Below are positions 34,841-44,528 of a stretch of DNA of 64,000 nucleotides, piece by piece (the first letter of the stretch is position 1; each line of letters opens with the position of its first letter). Position numbers and translations under genes: made by a program. The stretch lies in contig JAISVX010000001.1 of NCBI GenBank assembly GCA_031271345.1, forward strand, positions 62,001-126,000, read 5' to 3'. Source of the stretch: Lactobacillaceae bacterium (GTDB lineage: Bacteria > Pseudomonadota > Alphaproteobacteria > RF32 > CAG-239). A model generated the notes under the pieces. It saw only the letters and a program-made list of their open reading frames with translations. It did no database searches and was not told where the DNA came from.

Positions 34841-37756
34841 ATGCAGAAATATTTCTTTCCTGTTTTGGTTTTTTTGTTTTCTTTATCTTGTATTACGGCT
34901 GTTGCGGCTTTGGCGGAAGATTCTGAAGAGACGACCTATAGTCCAACGGACCAATATCTGCTTGATTATCAAGGGACCTTAGACAAGTTCCACGCGCAGG
35001 ATGAAAATATTATAGCCAGCGCTTCTGATATAACTTTTACCAAAAGTTATACGCCTCCTCCCGGGTTTGGCACCACCTTAATTGACGATGTTATCGTCGG
35101 CTATGAGATAGTCAGCGGAAAGGTTGCTCCTGTCTATTATACATACACGCAGGATATGCGCGACAACGTGCCGACCATCAGCAGAATGTCGACCGGCAAC
35201 GGTAACCTGCCGATAACGGGACATTTTATCGGATTACGGAGTCCAACCAATATAGGCGCGGCAATCGCTATCAGCTACGGCGGAAAAATCGGCGACATTA
35301 AAGGGGATTTTATCGGAAACTACGTATCAGGAACAGGATACGGCGGAGCCATCTTCCTCGATGACGCCGGCTCAAGCATACAAAGCATCACTGGCGATTT
35401 TATCAAAAACTATGTTAACGGCACATCATCGTCCAGCAACGCTTACGGCGGCGCGATAGAATTACAGGAAAACGCAAGTATCGGAACCATTAACGGCAAC
35501 TTTATCAGCAATCATATAAACGGCAGCCGATATGTGATTGGCGGCGCCATAATGGTCGGCGGCGGCGCAAGTATCACAACCATTAACGGCAATTTCATCG
35601 GCAACTATGTCAAGGCTGTTAATCGCTCCACTTTAATGGGACTGTCTGGAGGCGCCATATATATCGAAGGCGGAAAAATTGATACCATCAACGGCAATTT
35701 CATCGGAAATTATGTCAGCAGCGAAGCATTTGGTCACTCTGGAGCAGTACACGGATCGATCAGCCGTATAAACGGCGACTTTCTCGGCAACCATGTTGAT
35801 GTGGTTACCCATGGACGAGGCGGCGCAGGAAGCATTGGCGGCGCTAACCCGATATTAAACGGAGACTTCCTCGGCAATTATGTAAAAACGACCAGCACCA
35901 ACAAGACTCATTATACCTTAGGCGGCGCTATTTTCAGCAGCACAAACACCCTGACCCTTGAAGCTGACAATGTCGACCATTTTATGGCGGGCAATTATAC
36001 GGAAGATTTCAGAGGCAAAATCTACAACGCCATTTTTGTAGATACGGGGACTACAGGGAGATCATTGGTATTTAAAACATCCAACGGCGGTTCGTGGTCA
36101 GTTTTTGACAGCATTGAGGGAGGCGTGTACAGCAACAATCAGCTCACTTCTTATAACAATCAATACAACATCAACTTTATCGGAGATGACACTGGAGACA
36201 GCGGCGGTTTCACAACAACCAAAAACTTTATCAAAAATGACATTATTAATGCCGGGGTTATCAGCGTTAACAATACGACGCTGTTTCTCCGCGAAGATAT
36301 TTACGGCAAGGGGCAGATTCTTCCCGGCACAAGTATTACCAAAGCGGCAAACGCTGTGGCTTCCATGTCTCTCAATAATGGCGTTTTTCACATTTATAAC
36401 GGATATTTGGAAGATGTTTCATTGTCCGGCTGGTCCGCGGCATCAAACAGTTACTTGCACCTTGATGTTGACACCGACATAATGCTGGCGGACAAACTGC
36501 TCATTAACGGCAATGTTCAAGGGGTTACAAAGCTGGTGGTTTACGGCACCAGCACCAGAGACATCCGCGGAAAAGGTCCTATTGTTTTTGCACAATCCAC
36601 CAATGACAACACTGGTTCCGCAGGGTCTTTTCAGGTCTTCCGCGTTTATACCAGCCCATATCTTTATAATATAGAATATACCGAAAATGGAACGGATAAA
36701 GAATGGTATTTCATTATGAGCAGCAACAAAAACGACAATAAAAACCCTCCTCCAGAAGTTATTACTCCCGATTTGCCCGGAACGCCGGAAATCAGCGTGG
36801 ATATAGAAGTCGCTTCCGAAGTTGTCGGATATATAGCTCTTCACGAAGCCGCGGTTGAGCAAACCAGAAGCATGGTCAGCAATGTCAGAAACAAAATCGC
36901 CGACAATAAAACATACTGTCCGGGCTGCGGAATTTATGACATAGCTTATAACGGCGCACCTCTTTACAATGTATGGGCAAGCCCGGTTTATCATAACGCC
37001 GCTATTAAAAAACCGCAGGACATGGATGCTAATATATATGGTCTTGATGGCGGGTTTGACATTCAATATGACGCGAACCACAAGCTCGGCGTATTTGCCT
37101 CATACAGAAAAGGCAATTATGACTTGAGCGGCAGGGGCAAAAGATTTGGTTCGCCGATTAAGAGCGAGATTGACATAAACAGCTATATCGGAGGATTATA
37201 TTATCGCTATGATAAAAACAACTTCTGGGCATTCGCAGCTGTTTACAGCGGGATGCAGCAGGCAGATCTCAGCACCAAAGACGGCGTTAAAAATGATACC
37301 GATGGAAGCCAGTTTGGCGGAGAGTTGGATATTGGCTATCTGTTCCCTCTGAAAAACAAATACAGTCTTGAGCCTAATGTCGGAGTTTCTTATACCAGAC
37401 TCGATTTTGATACGATTGCCGACAATTTTGGCAAAACCTCCGAATATAAAGTATTAGGTTACATGGAGGCTAAACTGGGTTTAAAACTGGAAAAAACTCT
37501 GCTTTTAAACAGCGGTCCGGCAAAATTATATATCGAACCAAGCGTTATTCTGGTCTTTACCAGCGGCGATAAGGTAAGGATTACAAACCTTTCGGATGAT
37601 ATAGATACTTACGATGAAGGCACGCTGGGCAGAATAGAATTTGGCGGAAGATATGCCGTTGACAAGCAGCTGTCAATTTTTGGAACAACAAATTATACGT
37701 TTGGTTCAAATTATGACGCTTTATCGCTTAATGTAGGAATAAACTACGCCTGGTGA
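34841..37756 (+). CDS. Autotransporter with FxxN/GGAI passenger repeats
   Basis: A 971-residue type V secretion protein. The ATG at 34841 is preceded by GGAG; the in-frame ATG at 34829 contains that site. A signal peptide of about 25 residues ends near AALA. The passenger holds about eight repeats of 20-35 residues with FIGN/FISN/FLGN and GGAI motifs, as predicted for a beta-helix. From about residue 690 (around CPGCGIYDIAYNG) the C-terminal beta-barrel begins, with alternating strands such as NKLGVFASYRKGNYDLSG-like stretches and a final NVGINYAW. The FxxN and GGAI pair recalls chlamydial polymorphic membrane proteins. A likely surface adhesin (inference). Confidence 0.88.
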   Translation: MQKYFFPVLVFLFSLSCITAVAALAEDSEETTYSPTDQYLLDYQGTLDKFHAQDENIIASASDITFTKSYTPPPGFGTTLIDDVIVGYEIVSGKVAPVYYTYTQDMRDNVPTISRMSTGNGNLPITGHFIGLRSPTNIGAAIAISYGGKIGDIKGDFIGNYVSGTGYGGAIFLDDAGSSIQSITGDFIKNYVNGTSSSSNAYGGAIELQENASIGTINGNFISNHINGSRYVIGGAIMVGGGASITTINGNFIGNYVKAVNRSTLMGLSGGAIYIEGGKIDTINGNFIGNYVSSEAFGHSGAVHGSISRINGDFLGNHVDVVTHGRGGAGSIGGANPILNGDFLGNYVKTTSTNKTHYTLGGAIFSSTNTLTLEADNVDHFMAGNYTEDFRGKIYNAIFVDTGTTGRSLVFKTSNGGSWSVFDSIEGGVYSNNQLTSYNNQYNINFIGDDTGDSGGFTTTKNFIKNDIINAGVISVNNTTLFLREDIYGKGQILPGTSITKAANAVASMSLNNGVFHIYNGYLEDVSLSGWSAASNSYLHLDVDTDIMLADKLLINGNVQGVTKLVVYGTSTRDIRGKGPIVFAQSTNDNTGSAGSFQVFRVYTSPYLYNIEYTENGTDKEWYFIMSSNKNDNKNPPPEVITPDLPGTPEISVDIEVASEVVGYIALHEAAVEQTRSMVSNVRNKIADNKTYCPGCGIYDIAYNGAPLYNVWASPVYHNAAIKKPQDMDANIYGLDGGFDIQYDANHKLGVFASYRKGNYDLSGRGKRFGSPIKSEIDINSYIGGLYYRYDKNNFWAFAAVYSGMQQADLSTKDGVKNDTDGSQFGGELDIGYLFPLKNKYSLEPNVGVSYTRLDFDTIADNFGKTSEYKVLGYMEAKLGLKLEKTLLLNSGPAKLYIEPSVILVFTSGDKVRITNLSDDIDTYDEGTLGRIEFGGRYAVDKQLSIFGTTNYTFGSNYDALSLNVGINYAW
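35213..35950 (+). repeat. Passenger repeats: FxxN and GGAI units
   Basis: Eight coding repeats of uneven length inside the autotransporter. Seven carry an FIxN or FLxN motif (GDFIGNYV, GDFIKNYV, GNFISNHI, GNFIGNYV twice, GDFLGNHV, GDFLGNYV). Most end in GGAI or a close variant. The first unit is degenerate (GHFIGLRS). DNA identity between units is highest for the TTAACGGCAATTTCATCGG-type core. Confidence 0.85.
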
Positions 37757-37771
37757 TATTAAGATAAAAAC

Positions 37772-37804
37772 AAAATCCCCCGCTTCCATGACGGGGGATT
37801 TTCT
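37772..37804 (+). terminator. Terminator after the autotransporter gene
   Basis: AAATCCCCCG with CGGGGGATTT around a 9-base loop, with A and T tracts on both sides. Confidence 0.9.
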
Positions 37805-37820
37805 TATCTCAACCGAACGG

Positions 37821-38252
37821 CTACTCAATTGCAGCGCTTACTTCTGGAAGCTCGTCAATATCCACGGTTTCAAAACCTTCGGGAACATCTTCTGAAGAAG
37901 GATAATCTGAAATCGACGGTTCAATAAACATATCTTCTTCCTCATAGAAGTTTTGATCGGGAGTAATTAAATTTCGAGGGTTTTTGTACGATTCCTGTTC
38001 AGCATAACTGCTTGATGATAACGGCTCTTCTTCGTAAAACTCTTCCTGATAGACATTGTCTTTTCCCCAAAGCTCTCGTGTTTCTTTGGAATACTGTCCG
38101 ACGTCTCCCAAAGATTTTCTGATATTTTCTCTGGCATTGTTTATTGCCGTTTCCGCGGCATCAAACGCTTTTTTCACAAAACCGTCCGCCGCATTCGCAG
38201 TATTTGCAAACATAAGACCCAAAGCGGCAACGCTTATCATAAGTTTTCTCAT
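37821..38252 (-). CDS. Exported acidic protein
   Basis: A 143-residue protein with a signal peptide ending TANA-A. The first mature segment is helical and basic (KKAFDAAETAINNARENIRK). The rest is rich in Glu, Asp, Ser and Tyr (EEFYEEEPLSSSSYAEQE) and looks disordered. AAAGGAAG precedes the ATG. No family is recognised. It is convergent with the autotransporter gene. Confidence 0.7.
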   Translation of the reverse strand: MRKLMISVAALGLMFANTANAADGFVKKAFDAAETAINNARENIRKSLGDVGQYSKETRELWGKDNVYQEEFYEEEPLSSSSYAEQESYKNPRNLITPDQNFYEEEDMFIEPSISDYPSSEDVPEGFETVDIDELPEVSAAIE

Positions 38253-38363
38253 AATAACTTCCTTTACATGAGTTTATAACCATACAAATATCATAAAAAA
38301 ATAAATTTGTTGTTAATTATTATAAGATAAGATGTTTTCATCAATTTATCGGAGGATATATTT

Positions 38364-38849
38364 ATGAGTGAAAACAAAGAGTTCAAATGCTGCCCTGAAT
38401 TTACTCCCGAAATATGGAACGAAAAGTTTCATAAATGGAAAAACAAACGCTTTGTAAAAGACAAAGTTTTAACTTTCTTTTATATTCCGCTTAATTTTGG
38501 TTCGGTTATGACCAGGCTCTTCAATAAGATAAAAAAATCTAATGTTGATACGCCGGAATATTTATGTCTTTCAGACCATACGTCAAAATGGAGCATGGAT
38601 ATATACGTCGCGGTTGACGGCAATGTTGAAAAAGCGGAAAACGTGGTTATCAGCGGCGATTTTTTAAGCAAAGTTTATGATGGTCCATACGGCGACACCG
38701 CAAAATGGATGAAAGATTTTGAAAATTATGCAAAAGGCAAAAACGTCAAAATCAAAAAAATATATATGTGGTATGTATACTGCCCAAACTGCGCAAAAGA
38801 ATATGGGCATAATTACTGCACGGTTATCGCGGAAGTGCTGCCGGCTTAA
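38364..38849 (+). CDS. Conserved hypothetical protein with CxxC motif
   Basis: A 161-residue cytoplasmic protein. It matches by eye a widespread uncharacterised family, often labelled hydrolase without proof. Landmarks are FVKDKVLTFFYIPLNFGSVM, YLCLSDHTSKWSMDIYVAV, SGDFLSKVYDGPYGDTAKWM and the C-terminal YCPNCAKEYGHNY. The CPNC pair could bind a metal. CGGAGGA lies upstream of the ATG. No neighbour gives a clue to its role. Confidence 0.7.
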   Translation: MSENKEFKCCPEFTPEIWNEKFHKWKNKRFVKDKVLTFFYIPLNFGSVMTRLFNKIKKSNVDTPEYLCLSDHTSKWSMDIYVAVDGNVEKAENVVISGDFLSKVYDGPYGDTAKWMKDFENYAKGKNVKIKKIYMWYVYCPNCAKEYGHNYCTVIAEVLPA

Positions 38850-38860
38850 GCAGCGGGAGC

Positions 38861-38893
38861 AAAAAAGCCCCCTAATCGGGGGCTTTAATTTTT
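38861..38893 (+). terminator. Bidirectional terminator
   Basis: AAAGCCCCC with GGGGGCTTT (38864-38872 / 38878-38886) between convergent genes, flanked by A and T tracts. Confidence 0.9.
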
Positions 38894-38903
38894 AATCAAT
38901 AGA

Positions 38904-40046
38904 TTATTTAACGTAAATATGAACTTCCGAAGAATTTGCATCAGCTTTGGACTTAGCCGAAAGCGATACGTTTTCCGGGCTGACACCGACAGCGATAACC
39001 TCTTGGAAAATCTCCGTTGCTTTTGTTCTCGCCGTATTTTTAACTTCTGGAGCCGCGCTTACAGGGCTTACGGCAACAATATCAAACATCATTGTCGGCT
39101 TGGCTTGAAGCGCGCCTTTTACGGCTCTGTTTAAGCCGTCTTTATAATTGACGTTGTTTTTATTAAATTTAACAGCCAGTAAAGGTCTGCTTGAAAAACT
39201 CTCCTGCTGAACAGCTGACACATCAATGCTTTTTGCCGCTGGCGCTACAGAAAATGGAACAATGGGGGTTGCGCCGTCAGACGCGGAAGGACGGGTATAC
39301 GCCCCAAAACGACCGACTCTGACCGGCTCTTCCAAAGAAAGAATAGTTTTGTTGGCTGTATCAATATATTGCTGCTGACGAGCATAGTCATTGTTTATCT
39401 CGTTTAACATATTGTTTAATATAACGTTAGTTTTTTCCGCTTCGTCCTGAAGAACCTTTAACTGGGCATGGTCTTCGTCAACCGCGCCGGATACTGAATA
39501 TGATGCCTTTATTGAATTGACGACATAAGATGTCATGGCAATATCTGAAACAACTCTTGTCGAAAGCTGGTTGGTTAAAATCGCGTTTCCAGTCATTCCC
39601 TTAATGTTGTCCTGAGCTTTTTGAAGAGAAGCCACGGCATAAGGGTTGCCGGGGGTGGTTCCCGCCTGAAGCCTTGTTTCAACATCATTTATAGAATTTG
39701 TATAATCTGTAGAGCTTGCAATTACAGAGCCTCTAATTTTTTGAAGGTCGTCATTGTGTTTTTTTATCGCAGTTTGAAGGTTTACCAGCTCGCTTCTGAA
39801 AGACGAAACTTTCTGACCCACAAATGTTCCCGTGCTTTGACCCTGCGCAATGGCAATAGGCTCAAAAACCGTCGTACCCAAAACAGGCAAATCAGACTGC
39901 AATTTGATTGCCGAGCTGCTTTTTGCGCTTGCCGCATTATTAGAATCCGCCGTTGTTGGAAACAATGTCTCGTCTTTTTGAGTGCATCCGCTAATAATGA
40001 ACATGGATAAAGATAGTGCAAACAACTTAATGACTGCTTTTCTCAT
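38904..40046 (-). CDS. Lipoprotein with coiled-coil and OmpA-like C-terminus
   Basis: A 380-residue protein with a lipobox, MFIISGC, near residue 20, so a lipid-anchored envelope protein. The middle (about residues 90-230) is helical with heptad-like stretches (LVNLQTAIKKHNDDLQKI). The end (ALQAKPTMMFDIVAVSPVS to EVHIYVK) looks like a small alpha/beta domain of OmpA type. The ATG at 40046 has GAGAAGG ahead; the ATG at 40064 does not. Function unknown; an envelope role is likely. Confidence 0.72.
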   Translation of the reverse strand: MRKAVIKLFALSLSMFIISGCTQKDETLFPTTADSNNAASAKSSSAIKLQSDLPVLGTTVFEPIAIAQGQSTGTFVGQKVSSFRSELVNLQTAIKKHNDDLQKIRGSVIASSTDYTNSINDVETRLQAGTTPGNPYAVASLQKAQDNIKGMTGNAILTNQLSTRVVSDIAMTSYVVNSIKASYSVSGAVDEDHAQLKVLQDEAEKTNVILNNMLNEINNDYARQQQYIDTANKTILSLEEPVRVGRFGAYTRPSASDGATPIVPFSVAPAAKSIDVSAVQQESFSSRPLLAVKFNKNNVNYKDGLNRAVKGALQAKPTMMFDIVAVSPVSAAPEVKNTARTKATEIFQEVIAVGVSPENVSLSAKSKADANSSEVHIYVK

Positions 40047-40239
40047 TTGTAAAAACCTTCTCATAAAAATTTCATATACCTAGAGTTCTTTGTAAAGTTA
40101 AATTACTAAAATTACAAGCGTAATTTGCTTATTTTCATAGATTATTCTACTTTAATTTTAAAATATGTTTAAATTTTGCTTGCAAAAAAAACCAAAAAGA
40201 GTTATTTAGGCTTTGTACTAAGCATTGCGCCTAGTTTTT

Positions 40240-40316
40240 GCACCCTTAGCTCAACTGGATAGAGCACCTGACTACGGATCAGGAGGTTAGGAGTTCGAAC
40301 CTCTTAGGGTGTGCCA
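40240..40316 (+). tRNA. tRNA-Arg (anticodon ACG)
   Basis: Complete cloverleaf: acceptor GCACCCT with AGGGTGT (G-U at the end), anticodon stem CCTGA/TCAGG around CTACGGA (ACG), T loop TTCGAAC, encoded CCA. It reads CGU, CGC and CGA through inosine. Confidence 0.96.
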
Positions 40317-40317
40317 T

Positions 40318-40351
40318 TAAAAATACCCCCGCTCATCGGGGGTATTTTTAA
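40318..40351 (+). terminator. Terminator after tRNA-Arg(ACG)
   Basis: AAATACCCCCG with CGGGGGTATTT around five bases, then TTA. It also faces the end of the restriction gene on the other strand. Confidence 0.85.
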
Positions 40352-40412
40352 AAGTAAGAACCCCTAATGGAGTTCGACTAACGAGCCAAGTATAACTGAA
40401 TCAGGGCAATTT

Positions 40413-42257
40413 TCATACTACCACCAAAAGTTCATTTTTCCAGCTATTCATCTGCCTATCAATAAATGTTGACCAGTCACCAGAATTATTCACGGAAGAC
40501 AAATCCGTACAAAGGTCATACAAAGCCATTATACTATCCCGACGCATACTGCGACCACTCTCTTTCATCTGTTTGACCACACTTAAAATTTTTGATAATT
40601 GCGCTATTGTTAGGGGAACTATTTTCTGACGCTCGCCTTTATACCCATGTCTTACTGATGTCCAGTACGTTTCAAGCGTGTCTTCATGAAGAGATGGAGC
40701 GACAAACAGACAATAATTAGGAACGGTATTGTTCTTAGTTTCAAAATCTCTTAAATGACGCATAACTGGCTGACCCTCATTATACCACTGGTCACGGCTA
40801 CGCAACATAGTAACCTCACAAATAACACCAAATGTCCCATAATGACATTCTATATCAGGCACTCCCGCAGGAGCAGTAGACGTTGGCTCATTATCATCCC
40901 CAACAGAGGCGTTTAATTTTATACTATCTGCATCATTTATGATGTTTAAAGCAACATTCACCCATTTTTCAAGCTCTAATGGCAATTTGTTGGCAAAGTT
41001 TTCCTTTCGACTGGCTGCTATATCGCCTAAAGTCGTTATTGCCTCATCAATCTTGGAGGTATCACGTGAATAATCAAACTTGATTTCAAGATTTTGCAAC
41101 TCCGTACGATATTCACGAGCAGATTCAATGGCTGCTTTTAACACAACTTTATCCGCAGGAACTGTAAGTGATTTTTCGGCTATGCCAAGTTTTTGTTCCA
41201 GCGCACGAATGTCTACCACGATTGCATTGAATATATTTGTAAGGCTTGGCATTGTATCAAATGGCAATTCATACGCACCATAAGTCCCCATGTATTCTAT
41301 CCATTCGTCTGCGGTATATTCTTTGGCAGAGCCATCGTCATTTTGCAGGATAGCGTCAATTTCAATCATTCGGCGTGGTTCAAGGTCAATATACTGATGG
41401 GCATACTTACCAATAATCCGAATATATTTTGTTTGGCGTAAATAGCGCATCATGCTGTCGCCGTATTCTCTGGAATTTTCAAGCGCATTATCAAAATCAG
41501 CAAGGAATTGCGTTATATAATCTTCTGTATATGCTTTGCGGACCGTTTCACATTCGCGATAATTTCTAAAATCTGCCTGCCTAATACCTTCAAATCCATT
41601 ACGATAATTTAGAAGTTCTGCTGCCGCCGCATCAACATCAGTATAGTTTTTCAATGACAGTGCAAAAATTCCGAATTCTTCTTTGGAAATCCCCTTGACT
41701 TTTTGCCCACGTTCTTCACACATTTCATTTACGCGCTTTATAAGGCGAAGCGTAGAAATAAATGGTTTTGTGTTCCAGTCCCTATACCCCTGCGTTATTG
41801 GGTTTGGCAGTTGGTATTTAAGCATACTGTCTAATATAAAATCGTCCCAGGTTATTGTGCCGTCAGCAAGTTTGCGACCGACATCAGATAAAATAACTTT
41901 TCTATCTACAATATAAACCAATCCCAATTTTTGTAATGGGTTTATTGACTGGCGACCGCGCATAGCTGGGTCTTTGTAGTCCTTCGCTCTAAATATGCTT
42001 TCCGCCTGTTCATAAGTCATATCGAGCGTTTTGTCTTTTAACCAGCTGATTTGTTCGGCAGACAAATTTCTAAATGTTAAAGCGTCTTCGGTTTCGCTTA
42101 AATACTTGCGATGTTGTATAAGCATAATTTGGAAGCGTTCTTGGCACGCTTTGTCCCAAGTCGCGCCATCTAGTAATGCGGCAACCTGCAAAAAGCCAGA
42201 AAGTCGTTCAGGGTTTCTGACAGACGTGGACATATTCCAAAAGATTTCGTTTGGCAT
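40413..42257 (-). CDS. AlwI-family type II restriction endonuclease
   Basis: A 614-residue nuclease of the AlwI family (RE_AlwI), whose relatives cut at a fixed distance from an asymmetric GGATC or GAGTC site. The N-terminal WNMSTSVRNPERLSGFL and INPLQKLGLVY regions fit the family. The catalytic PD-(D/E)xK-like site is seen around residue 480 as PDIECHYG...VICEVTMLRSRDQW, with Thr in place of the usual Lys as in AlwI and PleI. It follows the methyltransferase by nine bases behind AGGAGATTC. The actual site is unknown. Confidence 0.85.
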   Translation of the reverse strand: MPNEIFWNMSTSVRNPERLSGFLQVAALLDGATWDKACQERFQIMLIQHRKYLSETEDALTFRNLSAEQISWLKDKTLDMTYEQAESIFRAKDYKDPAMRGRQSINPLQKLGLVYIVDRKVILSDVGRKLADGTITWDDFILDSMLKYQLPNPITQGYRDWNTKPFISTLRLIKRVNEMCEERGQKVKGISKEEFGIFALSLKNYTDVDAAAAELLNYRNGFEGIRQADFRNYRECETVRKAYTEDYITQFLADFDNALENSREYGDSMMRYLRQTKYIRIIGKYAHQYIDLEPRRMIEIDAILQNDDGSAKEYTADEWIEYMGTYGAYELPFDTMPSLTNIFNAIVVDIRALEQKLGIAEKSLTVPADKVVLKAAIESAREYRTELQNLEIKFDYSRDTSKIDEAITTLGDIAASRKENFANKLPLELEKWVNVALNIINDADSIKLNASVGDDNEPTSTAPAGVPDIECHYGTFGVICEVTMLRSRDQWYNEGQPVMRHLRDFETKNNTVPNYCLFVAPSLHEDTLETYWTSVRHGYKGERQKIVPLTIAQLSKILSVVKQMKESGRSMRRDSIMALYDLCTDLSSVNNSGDWSTFIDRQMNSWKNELLVVV

Positions 42258-42266
42258 AAGAATCTC

Positions 42267-44303
42267 CTAATAGTTTACTATCAAAACCTCTTCGGATTTA
42301 GACACTTTGTCTTTTTTTTGATAGTTTGAGTTACCATAAGAATGGTCAAGCGCAATTACACGGTATTCGTTTTTATCTACCCAGTTTGACAGCAGCGCAT
42401 TTGTTTTTCCTTTACTCGACAATACATTGGACAAGGCAAATTTCACACCTTTTGCATTCAATTTATCCAAGTAATCAAATAGATCTTTTTCGTCACTCTC
42501 ACCCCAGCTTTTTTTTTCATTATATGTGGCACAGGTAATAAGATATGGCGGGTCAACATAAACAAATGTCCCATTATCAAATTTGTTTATATCAACTTTT
42601 CTAAAATCCAAGTGAGAAAATTTACAATTGCTTTGTTTCATACGATCTATAAACAAAGACAACTTCATTTGCATTTTCGAATTAAAGTCCCTCTTACCGA
42701 CTGGCAAATTGAACTTTCCCTTGTTATTGAAGCGGATCTGATTATTGAAAGAATAAACAATCAAAACGTAAAGTACTAAGTAATAATAGTCGTCTTTTTT
42801 TTCAAGAGAATTAAAAACTTCTTTTAATTTTGTAAAGCCCGCCTTGTTGTACTCCTGTAACCCATCATTGCTTCGACAAGAATAATAATCGTATCCGTAT
42901 TTGCTGCTTTCTGATAAGGAAAAATCTTTAATAATATTTTCAATGGCAAAGAGTATGGAGTATTTGTCTTTTTTCTTAAAAAGGTCATATAATCCATACA
43001 AATTTTTATCAATATCATTAAAAATTACCTTTTGTGCTTTTACGTTAATCCCAACATTGCAGCCACCGCAAAATAAATCAACAAATGTTTTTATATTTGA
43101 AGGAAACTCCGGCAAGATTTGTTTTAACAACTTGAATTTGCCTCCAATATAATTTAATGGGGACTGCACTAAGTGCTTCGGAGTTTCTTTGCAAATACAC
43201 AAAAACAAACGTTCTTCGTTGCCCTGAATATCAGATTTTCCCGTTGTAAAAGACTTGTATTGTTTAGAGAAAATTTTCACTTCCCCCTTAGCTTTCAAAA
43301 TGCGCATAATATCTTCGTCAGTTATGCGAGCATTGGAACGATCATTTCCCTTTGCTTCCATGTTATTATACGAAAGCAAGATATAACGAGAGTTTATGTT
43401 CTTAATTAAATCTTCAAAAGCTTTGGGCGCATTAGAAGTGCAGTAATCGCTTTTTAGTCTGTCGCGGTTCATTTTTCGCGCAACACCAAAGACTTTTGGC
43501 TTTTCCCATTTTGCGACATTTTCAAGTAAATGATAAGCATCGCAATACTGTCGCGAATTATATGGCGGATCAATATAAACCAAATCTGCCTCTATTCCTC
43601 CGACCAAAGCATTTGCATCCATATTGAAAAGCCTATTATCTTGTAAACATTCTTCTGGCACAGGCATAAACAACTCAAGCTTTTTATCAAAAGTACCATT
43701 TTGCCTATAAGCGTCGTAGTGACCGCAAGTATTAGCTATTTTATCCATAGAGTACAACAAGGAAGTAATGAGAATCGCCCGCTCGCGGTCATTTATTTTT
43801 TTCGCCTTAAATTCTTTTTCTATATCTTCGCGGATGAAACCTATTTTGCGACAATCGTCTTTATCAAAAAAAGTATTAGCAAAATTCTTACTCATATAAT
43901 TATCTGTAACAACATCTATTCTGTTATAATATTGTATATAATTTTCAATCTTTTTAATTGAATACTTTTGCTGGCTAAACCAAGCGACATGACATATATA
44001 ATTGCTATACAGAATATCGTTAGTTATGAGTTTTTTATCAAGAAAAGCCGAAGACACCGCCCCTGTTCCTGCAAAGATGTCAGCAACAACATTTATGCCA
44101 GCACACTCAGAATCAACAACTTCCTTGATAAAATCAAGAAGTTTATATTTGTTTCCTAAATAGCGCTTATTATTTATTTTGCAGGTTTTTAATTTCAAAT
44201 CATTCTTTGATTTTATAATTGACGAAGTTGTAGAAATTTTTTTATCTTGCCGAAGCAGTTGCAAGGCATCATTTGTGAAATTTTGTGTTTGCACCAGTTC
44301 CAT
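42267..44303 (-). CDS. Fused two-domain DNA adenine methyltransferase
   Basis: A 678-residue protein made of two Dam-type (alpha) N6-adenine methyltransferases. Domain 1 (about residues 45-370) has KRYLGNKYKLLDF, SAM motif DIFAGTGAV and DPPYNSRQYC near 243. Domain 2 (from about 380) has NYIGGKFKLLKQIL, DLFCGGCNVG and VDPPYLITC near 585. Fusion of two methyltransferases is known for asymmetric sites (as in M.FokI), where each strand needs its own enzyme. The ATG at 44303 lies behind AAAGGGGTGG. The AlwI-like nuclease is the next gene. Confidence 0.9.
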   Translation of the reverse strand: MELVQTQNFTNDALQLLRQDKKISTTSSIIKSKNDLKLKTCKINNKRYLGNKYKLLDFIKEVVDSECAGINVVADIFAGTGAVSSAFLDKKLITNDILYSNYICHVAWFSQQKYSIKKIENYIQYYNRIDVVTDNYMSKNFANTFFDKDDCRKIGFIREDIEKEFKAKKINDRERAILITSLLYSMDKIANTCGHYDAYRQNGTFDKKLELFMPVPEECLQDNRLFNMDANALVGGIEADLVYIDPPYNSRQYCDAYHLLENVAKWEKPKVFGVARKMNRDRLKSDYCTSNAPKAFEDLIKNINSRYILLSYNNMEAKGNDRSNARITDEDIMRILKAKGEVKIFSKQYKSFTTGKSDIQGNEERLFLCICKETPKHLVQSPLNYIGGKFKLLKQILPEFPSNIKTFVDLFCGGCNVGINVKAQKVIFNDIDKNLYGLYDLFKKKDKYSILFAIENIIKDFSLSESSKYGYDYYSCRSNDGLQEYNKAGFTKLKEVFNSLEKKDDYYYLVLYVLIVYSFNNQIRFNNKGKFNLPVGKRDFNSKMQMKLSLFIDRMKQSNCKFSHLDFRKVDINKFDNGTFVYVDPPYLITCATYNEKKSWGESDEKDLFDYLDKLNAKGVKFALSNVLSSKGKTNALLSNWVDKNEYRVIALDHSYGNSNYQKKDKVSKSEEVLIVNY

Positions 44304-44528
44304 ATCCACCCCTTTTATGCAACTAAAACATTATATGAGACCCTTGCTTTCCCTATAGTATAATGAAATTAGGCAAATTATATATTGCTTTGATGCAGAA
44401 AGCATCCTTTTCTTTATAACAACTTAATAAATAAAAATCTATATGTTTTTTATTTATTAAAAATCCTGTTGACTTTCGCTTCAAAAGATATATACCGCAA
44501 GTATCTTAATCTTTTTTGAAGAATTTCA

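Noticed and set aside
40240-44520. A tRNA-derived attachment repeat bordering the restriction system
   Set aside because: I found no second copy of the tRNA-Arg 3' end between the methyltransferase and the MATE gene.
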